The position numbers were made by a program, and so were the translations under genes. The notes under the pieces are model-generated. The model was not told the origin of the DNA and searched no databases. It saw only the letters and a list, made by a program, of their open reading frames with translations. Shown here piece after piece: positions 43,771 to 56,400 of a stretch of 64,000 nt of DNA. The stretch's first letter is position 1; each line of letters begins with the position of its first letter. Source of the DNA: Pegea sp. RAD2-039 (lineage: Eukaryota; Chordata; Thaliacea; Salpida; Salpidae); contig JAQGEQ010000349.1 of NCBI GenBank assembly GCA_034620365.1, positions 1 to 64,000 on the forward strand, written 5' to 3'.

Positions 43771-46700
43771 TATTTAATGTTCTTTTAAAAAAATGAACTT
43801 TTCTATAATTGTAATGATGATTTTTTATGTTAGTTTGTTTTTTGTAAAATTTTTGAACAATTTACGTTTAGAAAAAGTTTTTAACATCTCAAAATATTAC
43901 TTTTTTATTTTTGTTTTTAGTTTTTTGAAATAAATAGAATAATTTTGTTATTTTTTTAACAAATTTTTTATTCAAAAAAATAGATTAGTAGAACTACAGA
44001 AAAATAAAAAATAAAAAATGGAAGTCAAATTGATTATTATAAGAAAATCAATTTAAAGAATTTGATAAACTCATCATATATATCTTTTGTTTAATTTAGT
44101 TACCACAAATTTTGTTTATATTTATAAGTAAACAATTTAGAAATGTTTTCTTTTCAAAGTTTTAAACTTAAATAAAAAAAATAATAAAATTGATAACTTT
44201 AAAAACAAATTTGTTATTTTCATCAATAGTAAAACTAATAACTACAAAAAACAAACTAAAAAGTTCTTAAAATTTTCACAATTTCGTAAATCACATTGAA
44301 TTATAATTTTTTTATCATTTCTAAATTTTCCTGTTTATTTGCAGAAGAAATTTTTCAAATTCTAGAAAATATTTAAAAAAAAAAAAAAAGCCATTTTTGT
44401 CCAAATTAAAAAGTTTATTCTACAGGCTTATTGTTTTGACAAAACATAAATGATAATAATTATTACTTTTTATATTATTAATTTCTTGGTTGAAATAAGC
44501 TTTGAAAAGTGAACTTAATTAGTTTAAGATAAAAATAATCTTTTATCAACACAGATAATAGGTAAAAATGAGATTTTATCTAATAAATATCAAATAAATA
44601 TTTATTATAAGTTGCGTAGCAATTGTCAATCTACAAGTTTTAACAAGAGTAAAAAACAATCACAATTTTATATTAACAACAACAATAAAAACAATCTGAA
44701 ATTTTTAGATGTTTAGAAACATGTTAAAGAAATTTATATTCCGAAAATTATTTGGAGTTTTAAGAATAGAAATTTAAATAATAATTATTTGAGTAATTTT
44801 TTGTATGAATGGTATGTTAAACTCTATTTTCAAACCTTTAAAACTTTTAAATTACAATTTATACAAATTTAAAACTTTCTAAAAACTTATTTTTAATTCG
44901 TAAAGATAAACTAATTGAAAAAAATTATTGCTAAAAGTTTTATAACTAAATAAAAACAAACTAAAAACACTGAAACTATCTGATACATATTCAGTTTGTA
45001 GAAAAACAAAAGTTAGCTGTTTACAATTTAAGGTAATCAAAAGTTATTAAAAAAATATTTTAAAAATTTTAACTTAAAATTTGAGTTTTAAAACCAGTCA
45101 AATTTTTAACGTTTTTCTGAATTAAATTTAAACAGAAAAATTTAAGTATTTGATTACTAAAAAATTTTATTTAGTTTATTAATTGAATAAGCTTACAATA
45201 AGATAACAACAAACTACCAGTGATCAATAAAACGAAAAAAAAACTTATTTTAGTAGATCAAGAATGACAGAGATAACTTTTTAAACTTATTAATAGTTTT
45301 TAACAACTTATCATCAATTAAAGGTAAAAATAAATATAAAAAATAAACTTAACTTTTTACTCAAATGATCAGTTTTTAAACTAGTAATATTAATAACCAG
45401 AAAATAAAATATTTTTAAAATAATTCAAACAATAATTTGAAGGATTGAATTCTTTAAATTATTTTTTTTTTCATTTATAGGTCAATTAATTCAAATTTCT
45501 TAAAAATATTTCTTTAATATCAGCTGTGTAAAAAAAGGTAAATTCAAAATATAGTTTTATGAAAGTTTTTTTTGTTTTTTATCTTTTTGTTATTTTGTCG
45601 CTGAAATTTACTAAAATTTTTGTAAAAAAATTCATTCTAACTTTACATCATAGCATGATAAATAGATTTTTACAAGTTAAATTGTGAAATTAACTGTATG
45701 AAGTTAAAAGTAAATAAGAGATATAAAATTAAGAAACTAACTTATTAAAATATATTTATTTATAACTATAATATCTTATATAAACTATTATTTATAAATA
45801 AAAACTATTATTCAAACAAATATTTGTATAAAATATTTATTAAAATTTGAAAATAAAGAATTAATTGATATAATTTTATGATTGATTCTTAAATCAAATA
45901 AGTGAATTATGTATTTTTGAAATTATAAAACTTTTAATTCGATTTGAAATATTTGAGTTTTTTGTTTATAATTTAAGTCATTATATTTGAATGTTTATCT
46001 AAAAAGTATTTCAAAATTTTTTTATGTAACTAACCATTGAATTTAGTTTATTAAAATGTTAATAACAAGAATAAGTATTAAATACTCAAATATATTAAAG
46101 AAGTTAATTCATAACTGAAAATATCATAATTAAAGAAATAATGATACTTATTTAATAAAAATAAATAATTTTTAATAATCTTTGAATATATCTGAAAATT
46201 GATTAGAGAATTTGTACAAGCAAGTAGTTTTGGTCAACTACAAATAAAACCAACTTGACAGTCAGATGGTTTCATCTATACCTATAAACTTTATTGATAA
46301 GTTTGCGATAAATATAATTTTTAAAGTTATTTTTATCATCATAACTCATTAATAAATCAAATAGTTTCATTTTAATCAACAAGCTATACAGTTTTTACAT
46401 TAAATAATATGACTGCTGTAATAAAAGGTTTTAACTACTTCAGTTTAACATAATTAATGTAGAAAAAGTAGAACTACTACAGAAGTATAAAACATTTGAC
46501 AAGTTGCTACACACACTATAACAAGAAAGCTAACAGTTTGATCAAGAAGTTTTTTACAAAAATCGTTTGTAAATGATACTCTAAAAACTATAGAAATGAA
46601 CAGATATGCTGATAATTGAAATTTTATAGAAATAAACCTTGAAATAAACTTAGAAACTTTTTATAACTTCTTTGCTAAACTTATCAACTATTTAGCTTGT

Positions 46701-47880
46701 AACTAAGCTTGTCTAACAATGGTTAACAAATAGAGATAAAATTAGATAAATATCTAAAAATACAAAAGCTGTAAACTAACTGTTTTTTTTTAACGCATTT
46801 TTTTTATTCAATTCAGATATTGATAAATATAACTTCTTATTATAATATTTGAAAATATTGACGTTAATATAAATAAATAGTTTCAGAGATTTTATAAAAG
46901 TTATAGATATATGTTAGTTCATTTGACCCATACTTAATAAAAGTTTTCTTTCAAATCATAAATTTAATTAAATATTATAATAAAAAAACTTTTAACACGA
47001 AAATTTTATTAATAATTTTGTAAAAACTTTTTGCAAAAAACTCATTTATTTGTGAAAGAAGCAAGATTATTTTTTTATTTAAAATCTAGAAAATAAACGG
47101 AATAAGATTTGATTAAAATGAAATTTTAAATCGAAATAATTAGTAAGTTAAAAACTGATAAAAAATTAATAAATAAATTATTATCATTTAAATCTATATA
47201 ATGATTAATTTATATGTTTATGATTAAAAACTTTTTTAAAGGAAATCAAAAATTATTTAATAAAATAATAAAGATAAATAATATAATAATAAAGAATAAA
47301 AATTATTCATAAATTATCTCCACTATTTTAAGGGCTTCAGTTTAAAAAGTTTTTTTGCTAAAAATAAACTCTTCTCTAAAACTTAATTACTTTTTAATAA
47401 ATTCAAATAAACTTGATTAAAAAATGATATATAAGTTTCTTGTAGTATTTGGATTCAGGGAATACAAAATTCAAAGGTTTTTAAAGAGAAGATTAAATAG
47501 GTTATTCTATATCATTATCTAAACTTTAAAAAAGTTACTTAAACATTTAGTTAATTAAATATGAGAAAAAGAAAATAGTAAATAATTTTAACAAAATTTA
47601 AGCATTTAATAAATAAACGTTTATCAGAAGTTTTGCAAAAGTTGTCTATCTAACATTTTTGACAGTAAATAATATAATAATTATTATTATATTAATTATA
47701 TTATATAATATGATAATTTTATATATAATGAAGTAATGTTACACAACAAATAATTAGAAATTTAAAATTTGGAGTATTTACAAATATATTCAGGGAACTT
47801 TTATTAATTTACAAAATTAGAAGCTAATTAATAGAAAATATTAGAATAACTCATCTGTAGTGTTTGTGAATTTATTAATT
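43771..47880. other. AT-rich desert
   Basis: Over 4 kb of AT-rich sequence with no credible exon, no tandem array and no TGACGTCA. An A14 run and an inverted ATGGCTTTTT word lie at about 44370-44395. Confidence 0.6.
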
Positions 47881-47948
47881 ATTTGCGAGAATGTGTGTTA
47901 GTGGAAGGTGCTCTCTTCAGGCACCCTCCTTCGCGTTTATAAATAAAT
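47880..47948 (-). repeat. Dispersed repeat, terminal fragment
   Basis: GAGAATGTGTGTTAGTGGAA, then GGTGCTCTCTTCAGGCACCC, then CTCCTTCGCGTTTAT: the end of the hairpin-ended family, same orientation as 7297-7360. Confidence 0.75.
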
Positions 47949-48067
47949 GAATTGATCAATTTTGTTAAATATTTATTTATGATGCTTATACCAAAGATTT
48001 ATTTCAAAATGCCTCGAAAAAGAGACGAAAATACTAAAATATCAACTGCGGCGAAAATTAAAGATAT

Positions 48068-48577
48068 CTTGTTGTTGTTGTTGTTCTTCTTGTTCTTGTT
48101 CTTCTTCATCTTCTTCATCTTCATCTTCATCTTCTTCTTCTTCTTCTTCATCTTCTTCTTCATCTTCATCTTCATCTTCATCTTCATCTTCTTCTTCATC
48201 TTCATCTTCATCTTCATCTTCTTCTTCATCTTCATCTTCTTCATCTTCTTCATCTTCATCTTCTTCATCTTCTTCTTCTTCTTCTTCATCTTCTTCTTCT
48301 TCTTCTTCTTCTTCTTCTTCATCTTCATCTTCATCTTCATCTTCATCTTCTTCTTCTTCTTCTTCTTCTTCTTCTTCTTCTTCTTCATCTTCATCTTCAT
48401 CTTCATCTTCTTCTTCATCTTCATCTTCATCTTCTTCTTCTTCTTCTTCTTCTTCTTCTTCTTCATCTTCATCTTCATCTTCTTCTTCATCTTCATCTTC
48501 ATCTTCATCTTCATCTTCATCTTCTTCTTCTTCTTCATCTTCATCTTCTTCTTCATCTTCATCTTCTTCTTCTTCAA
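48068..48577. repeat. (CTT)/(CAT) trinucleotide tract, ~510 bp
   Basis: An irregular mix of TTC and ATC triplets, interrupted by GTT at the left edge. All frames are open for long stretches: F/I or S on plus, K/M or D/E on minus. The minus acidic frame runs in from IRKLFRNHQNLIEEEE and ends EEQQQQQDIFNFRRS, which looks more natural than the others, but no start or splice partner was found. Confidence 0.95.
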
Positions 48578-49380
48578 TTAGATTCTGATGATTTCTAAAT
48601 AATTTTCTAATTTCATTTTTATATTTTTAGAATTAAAAGTTAAAACTTTTTAATAAAAAAAATAATATTTTTTAAACATTTTTAAATAAGACAATTTTTT
48701 ATATATTGATAATTATATAATATTTAATCATTATATTTATAATTCTATCGCTTTTCATAAATGTATTTATCTAGTGAAGGTGAAACTATCCAAATATTAT
48801 AATCATGTTCTAATAAATTGAACTTTTCAACAAAACAACTCAATAATTTCATCTTGTGAATATTATAATATCATAAATTAATAAAATACATTTTAAGAGA
48901 TTAGATTTAGAGTAGTAAAAGTTTTTATAAAAAAGTTCATTCTTTTTAAGTTGGACTAATTTTTAAAAGTGTTTTTTTTTATGATTGAAATTGAATTCTA
49001 AAGTTTTTAAGTAATTTTATACCGGTAGCTGGCGCTAAAGATAAGAAATAAAATTTTTAATTGAAGTTTACTTTAAAGAAATTGGGTTTAAAAGATTTAA
49101 TTGAAAAGTTAAGTTTTATTGTTTGATTCATTCAGAAAATATTTTGAAATTAGAAATTTCCAACATAATAAACAAATATGATATTTCAATTGTAAACAAA
49201 AATCAAACCACAAATACTTTAAAAACTGGTTTAATTTAACCATCAGATATTAGACTGTAATCCCCAACAAATGTAGATATTAGTAAAATAAAAGTTCCAA
49301 CATTTGATACTAAAGCTTTAAAACAACATTAAAAATATTTTTTAAAAAATTAAAGGTTATAACGAAAGTTAAAAAAAAAG
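48578..49380. other. AT-rich spacer
   Basis: No gene or repeat recognised between the trinucleotide tract and tRNA-Val. Confidence 0.5.
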
Positions 49381-49453
49381 TGTTTCAGCCCGGGCTCGAA
49401 CCGGGGACCTCTCGCGTGTGAGGCGAGCGTGATGACCACTACACTACTGAAAC
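49381..49453 (-). tRNA. trnV-CAC: tRNA-Val (CAC)
   Basis: Minus strand: acceptor GTTTCAG with CTGAAAC, D-arm TAGTGTAGTGGTCATCAC, anticodon loop CTCACACG with CAC, T-arm GGTTCGAGCC, discriminator A, T9 terminator. Confidence 0.97.
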
Positions 49454-49799
49454 TTATACTAACTCAAAATTTTAACTAGTTAATATCAAAATTTTGGTCG
49501 AAAATTGTTTTAAAATTTAAATTAATTCGAACTTTTATTAAAATGAAGTTTATTTTAATCTTGTAATCTTGTATTTGAAATTCAATAGATTGATTTTTTA
49601 TGAATAACTAACATTAAATCATCAGATATTCGATTATTAAATTAAAAGTTAAATTATTTATTTAAAAATTTAAAATTAAATCAATTTTTTTAAATTTTTA
49701 AACATTTTCAAATCTTAATTTTTGTAGAATGAATTTTTTGATTCGTAATTCTTATATCAAAACGAATAAAATTTCCTAAAAATCTAAATTTCATCTCAT

Positions 49800-50475
49800 T
49801 ATATTTCACCAATGACGTCATCAACTACGCGAACAAAGAAACTTTTTCAAACTGACTTTCTTAATGGCGCGATTATCAAACCACTAGTAGCGCTAATGAG
49901 AAAAGTACAAAGTTTTGTAAACAAGTAACACAGCGTCCTTAGTGATATCAAAAAGAACTGATTTCTTGTTCGTAGTCCTACAATAGGCTGTTCTGTTTGT
50001 GACGTCATCACATCGAGCTGGTTGAAATTTTCAGATAAAATTTTAATGATTTGGTTTGTTTGGTGTTTGACTTTCTTCCAATTTGTTTGTTTTTGTGTTT
50101 GTAGAATAATAAAAGTTATTTATTTGGAACTTTAAGAAAAAGTTTTATTACTTTTGAAAGTTTTGAAAGTTTTGAAAGTTTGAATTTTTTGTGTTTTTTT
50201 TTTCAGTTTAAATTTAAGAATTTAAAATTTTTTTATATTTATTTATATTTTTTTATATTTTTTTATATTTTTTTATATTTTTTTATATAAGACCCATTTA
50301 ATTTCAATTAAATTATTTTAATTTATTTCTAATAAACTACAAACTTTGTAAAGTTAATTGATTTAACAAATTGATGACGTCACCCGCGAGGGGCTTTTCA
50401 GGAAATGTAGTGTTTACAACGTGAAAAATACAAATTTCTCTAAAAAGTTTCAAAACAAATAAAATAAATTTCAAA
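49800..50475 (+). promoter_or_regulatory. Upstream region of the nesprin-like gene
   Basis: TGACGTCA reappears here (49812, 50000, 50371) after being absent for about 15 kb. A 10-11-bp TTTTTATATT array occupies 50215-50290. The last CRE lies about 100 nt before the ATG. The exact transcription start is not visible. Confidence 0.4.
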
Positions 50476-53400
50476 ATGTCGAAACAAAACCGGTTATCGT
50501 TGGTTGTAGACAAAGTGAAAGTAAGCTCATCTAAGCGTCATGACGTCATCAAATGACGTCATCATTACAGCTCGATTTGGGGGAAACTGCAAGAAAGCGA
50601 CAACCATCAACAACCCTTGGAAGAACTTCGATGAATTTGCATAAAGTCGCGCAGCTTTTACAAAGTAAGTATGACGTCATCAAGTTTTGGTAGTGACGTC
50701 ATGTGAAAGAGGGAGTTGTTTGGTTTATAATTTAAATTGGATCGATTTTGATTGACCACGTGACTTGTGGCTAATAACTGTTCGGTTACTAAGCAACTTC
50801 ACGCTTCACTGAACACGCCGATTTATCGCGAGAGTTTTTAATAAAGATAAATAAATGATTCCAAACTATTTTTTTATAAATTTTTTCACCGAAGTTAAAA
50901 AAGCTTTTTAGAAAAGTTACAAAAAAACTGTTAATGTTTTAATCTTATCAAAATCTTTGCAATGTTTCATTATTCGAAAACTGATTTACATAGCTCGCTT
51001 TTATGACGTCATCGTCGCTTATTGTGTTACAGTGCAGCAGGAAGCGGTTCAAAAACGAACTTTTACTCGTTGGATGAACGCGCATTTGATAAAAGTAAAA
51101 AATTTTTATAAAAAATTTATGGATTTTAAAAGTTAACTAAAATTTAAATCACAAAATAAGATAGAATTGCCGTAGTCCCAGGTGGTCTAGTGGTTAGGAT
51201 TCGTGGCTCTCACCCACGCGGCCCGGGTTCGATTCCCGGTCTGGGAACTAATTTTTTTTTCTTTTTTTTTAGTGGAAACCTCCTTTAAAAGTAAATGATT
51301 TATTTGAGGATATTAAAGATGGAACAAAATTATTAGCGTTGCTTCAAATTTTATCGAGGGAGAGACTGGTAACTTATCAATGTTCCATTTTTCTTACTTT
51401 TTAAAGAAAGTTAAATCAAATATTGAATTATCTTCAAAGTAAACAGAGAACTAATTTGTCTTTTTGTTTATTCACCAAATAAAAGTTTTATTGTAGCTAA
51501 TTCCAAACATGTAAAAAGCCAAATTATCCCAAAATCTTATTTTACAGCAAGGTGAAACAGGCCGAAACTTAAAAAAGGTCCACCATCTAACTAACATCCA
51601 AGTCTGTTTACAATTTCTTGAAACCAAAAAAGTAAACACTTTCATTGAAAGTTATAAATTTTAATTGGAAACACTTTGATTCAATTTCCAGATTAAATTG
51701 GTCAATATAAACCCAACTGATATTGTGAATGGCAAACCTTCTATTGTGTTAGGTCTTATTTGGACTTGTATTCTATTTTTCCAGGTATGAATGACGTCAT
51801 AATAATGTTTCTAAACGATTTTCTCAAATTTTAATGATAATTGTGTGAAGTAACCTCACATTTCACGTAACAAACATTAACTAAATCGTGACATCACTAT
51901 GACGTCACACAGATTCGTCGCGAACTGCTTCCAGTAAATACTCCGGTAAGTTTTAAGACATGCACATCATGACGTCATTGTCACTTAGCAACCCACTCAC
52001 AAACACATTTAGTTATTTAGCTTTTCACGCATGGGTGCACACGAGTTTCATTTCATTCATTAAAAAGATAAAATTGATTTTCAATTGACTTGTTGCCATG
52101 ACAACAGATCGAAGAACTCACTAGCAACCTCGCCCTTACCAGCGACCTATCGGTCAGCAATTCAAGTCTGGACAGCGCTACTGATGATGGACCGGTCCGT
52201 AAGAAGAAAGGGGCCAGGGCGAAGTGGCAAGGAGCGGCCACTAAAGCCTTGTTACAATGGGTCAAGAAAAAGACCAACAAGTAAGTGGTCCCCAACTTAT
52301 GGTTTTTTATGGAATTTTTTGAGGTTTTTTTTCATATTTATAAAAATTTTAAGTTAATTTGAAGACCTCTGGTGGGCCAAGGGGTTGCTACCTGTCCCTT
52401 AGCAACAAAAACATATGTTGGTGGTCAAGAAGATCATCAGCCCTGGTATGCAGTCCATATAGGACACAAAAATCAGATATGAGACCTACAACCTGTACTT
52501 TTCACTTCAATATGAAAGAAATTAGTTTTTTTGCTTCTGAATTGAGTTTTGTTCATCAAATTGCTGATTGATTTGTTGAAGATGGAGCAAGATCTTCCAA
52601 GAAAAGTCCCAGTTTGCTCCTCCAGAAGAGATGAAGACTTTCGAGTGTCGAGATGTAGAGTTTTGATCCTTAAATTCATCCATGAATAATAAATTTGATC
52701 CTTTTATCATCAGAAGTAGAAAAAGGGGGTCTTGATGCACTGATCATTAGCTTAAAGATCACTGATCTCTAGGAAGATCTTGTAGGAAGGTCTTCAGGAA
52801 GGTCTTCAGGAAGATCTTTTAGGAAGATCATTTAGGAAGATCTTTCAGGAAGATCTAACTGTAAAATTCATTGAATATTTCAACAAATTATGACGTCACT
52901 ATTTTGATGACGTCAGCGCGCTACCGGTTCAAGTAAACGATTTCGGCGCGAGTTGGAAAGATGGAATCGCTTTCAACTCCATGATCCATTCAATTAATCC
53001 CAACCTCATCAACATCGATGACGTCATGAAAGCGACGAATCGCGAAAACCTGGAACGAGCTTTCGCTACTGCTGAACAACATCTGGGTATTCCCCGTTTA
53101 CTCGAACCAGAAGGTATGACATCATTAATCGGTAATCAGGTGATGACGTCATCATGTTACAGATTTGGAAGCGGATAAACCCGACGAAAAATCGATTATG
53201 ACGTATGTAGCGCAGTTTGTACGTCATTGCAACGACACTAATGACAACGCGGGTGTTCCCCAAGTATGACACCGATGGCTGTGACGTCATATGATGACGT
53301 CATCTATTTATAGGTTGATGATGATACGATTTTATATGAGGATATCATGGCTTGGTTGTCAGAACGCGATGAAGAATTGAAAGAAATCCACAAGAGACGA

Positions 53401-56400
53401 AAATATCAAACTCAAGATTTTATTTCAAACCAAAAGTTAAGAGCCGAGATACCTCCGAAGATCGCACAGGTGATGATGACGTCATCGATTCTAAAAGAAT
53501 CTCATAAATTGAAAAAAAATTATTTTTTGATTTATGAATTTTTCTCGATGTTTCATGATGATGACGTCATTATTTCAGGTGAACAAATTACGCGAAAGAT
53601 TTGATAGCGGAGAATTATCAACAATTTCAAAAGAGCAATTGGAAACACTGGAAAAATTATGTGAGAAAGTCGTCGAATCAAATAAGGTGAAAAATAGTGT
53701 TTCCAAACAACAAAAATTTAAATTGAATTTTTTGACCCAGAAATGGCATGTGGCCCTGGACAGTTCTTTGCCTGGACAACTTGGACGATTTGGAGTTTGG
53801 CTTCATCAAGCTGAAGATCACGTGATCAACTCATCTAGTAGTAGCGATGCTGATGACGTCACCGATGATGAAACAGCTGCTGAAATAATTCATGAAAAAA
53901 TTGTGAAACATCAAGTAATGACGTCATCGAATTAACACGTGCGACAACTAATGATGACGTCATAGGAGATGTTCAAGGACATCGAACAGATGACGCAACT
54001 CTTCGCGAAGGGCAAGCGATCTTCAAAGTTCTCGGGCAAGAAGATCTCTGAGGAGCAACTGGAAGAGTTAACAAGGCGGCTTGAAAGTCAGTGATGACGT
54101 CATCGTGTGTTGTCATGACGTAGTTGTTTACAGATGTTAAAGTGACGTCACAACGACGTCATTGCGAATTAGAGATGAAAGAAACGAAAAGAAAATTAGA
54201 AATTAATTTAAAAAAAGCGGAAGCGAAATTGGCGATATGGAATTGCAAGCATAAAACTGAACGCGCGGTCGATGACGTCATCATCGATTATAAGGTACGA
54301 TGACGTCATCATCTCGAGTAAAGACGTCATTGAGAAGTTTTGTAGAAATGTGTTGAAGATGAAGGATTGATGAAGGAAATTGAAGAGCTGGTTGCTAAGT
54401 TACAAGACACCGGAAGTAGATTGATGCAGTTGGAGATAAGTGATGAAGATCAGAGAGATCTTCAAGAGCTAATCTCTGATAAAGAAGAACAGGTTTGAGA
54501 TTGAATGACGTCATCGACATTTTTATGACGTCATCCTTAAAGGCTAAGGCGATATGTGGTGAAGTTGCTGATGTGATGACGTCATTAAACCAATTGTCAA
54601 ACCATTGGAAAAGTTATGATGAAAATTTAGCAAAAGTGTTGCCATGGTTACAAAAGTCATCGGAAGTAATAGAAGGAAATCAATCAATTGATAAAAAGGT
54701 TTCCAAATATTTTTCACAATTTTTTAAAAATTTTTCTGAATGGAAACACTAAAATAAATTTATTAATTTTTCGAAGGATTTTCTTCGGGAATTTCCCCAA
54801 TATAAAAAAGCATTTGAAGAACTTCAATCGTCTGCACAATTTCTTATCGAAAACTGTGATAGTGACGTAGCTGATGACGTCATTAACGCTATGTCGAGTG
54901 TTAATGATCAAGCAGAAGTTGTGTTTGGTGGATGTGAAGACTTGATTAGATCTCAAGTTGCAGAAGAACAATTAGAGATTTTAGAGTTAGAAATGGAAGA
55001 TTTAGAAGAAGATTTGAAGGAAATTGAAGATTTTTATAGTTTGGAAACACCTTTGCATCAACTAGCTACACGAATAGAAGAAGTTGAGGTGAAAAAAAGT
55101 GTTTCAAAATATTTTTAAAAAAAATTTTTAATGATTTTGAAAAAAAATTTTTTTTAGAATTCTCAAAGAAAAGTTGAAGAAATCGAAAAATCATTGAAGC
55201 GTATCCAAACAGAAGCACAACATCTTAGTAGTGATGACGTCAACAACCACGTGATGCCACACATCAATGACGTCATCAATAGAATCAACCGAATCCAAGA
55301 AGCAGCAGAAGAAGAGATGAGAAGATGTGAAGATCTTCAAGACCCCATCAGAGAGATCGAAGATCAGCTAAAAGTGATGACGTCACAAATTGAAGAGGTA
55401 GAAAGAGAAATTGAAGAATTAAAATCGAGTGATGAAGATGTAGAAACAAAACATCAAAAGCACGAAGTAAGTGACGTCATCAGTCTGAAAGTTTTTATGA
55501 CGTCATCACTTGTTTCAGGATTTAATTACAAAATTGGGATCACTTCGAAATGACTTAAGAAGCATTATTGGTCGAATTGACGTCATACGCGATTCTTACG
55601 CAAACGTGTTTGTGAATGAGTTTGATGACGTCATCAATGTGACGTCATCACGTCTCGAACACGTTTTGAGTCAAGCAAATATTTTGCGGCCTCGATTAGC
55701 AGAAGGTGTAATGGCTGTACGTGACTTCAGAAGTTCAGTTGCTGATATGGAAGCGTGGATGACGTCATCAAAGAACGCGATTACCGGTGATGACGTCAGA
55801 AGTCGATCATTCGCTGAAAGACTCGAAGCACATCAAAAGATTCTCGACTCTGTTGGTGATTCACCAATTTCAAAATTAGTTACTGCTGCTGAGCAAATGA
55901 GACAATCGTATGGTTGCCATGGTGATGACGTCACTGAACGCACGTCACAAATACAGCGCGAGTATAAAACGTTGTTAAAAACAGCCAATCAGAGTCTTGT
56001 ACATCTACGGTAAGTGATGACGTCATCGACTATGACGTCAACGTTTGTTGTGAATAGATTGGAAGAAGCTGAAACGGAGTATCTGCAAATTATGACGTCA
56101 TCACGTGACTACTTACAACAAGTTGCCATGGCAGCACCCAAAGATGATGATGTCACTACTGATGAACTAATCGAGCAACATGAGGTTTGATGACGTCATC
56201 ATGGGGTATTTTGTTGTAATTAATGACGTCATAGGAGCGAATGAACGAGCCTTTGCTACGAGTTTGTTACTTGTTGGAGAAAATGGAAGATTTATCCAAA
56301 AGATTTGAAGATGAAGAAGATCAAAAGAAGATCTTGAAAAGAATTGAAAGATTTCGTCAAGATTATGAAAATGTTCTTGCTGAAGAAGAACAAACGCGAG

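Noticed and set aside
47952..48581. Long frames rich in Phe/Ile (plus) or Lys/Met (minus)
   Set aside because: Trinucleotide repeat leaves every frame open. The start MPRKRDENTKISTAAK on plus is intriguing but runs directly into the tract with no gene structure.
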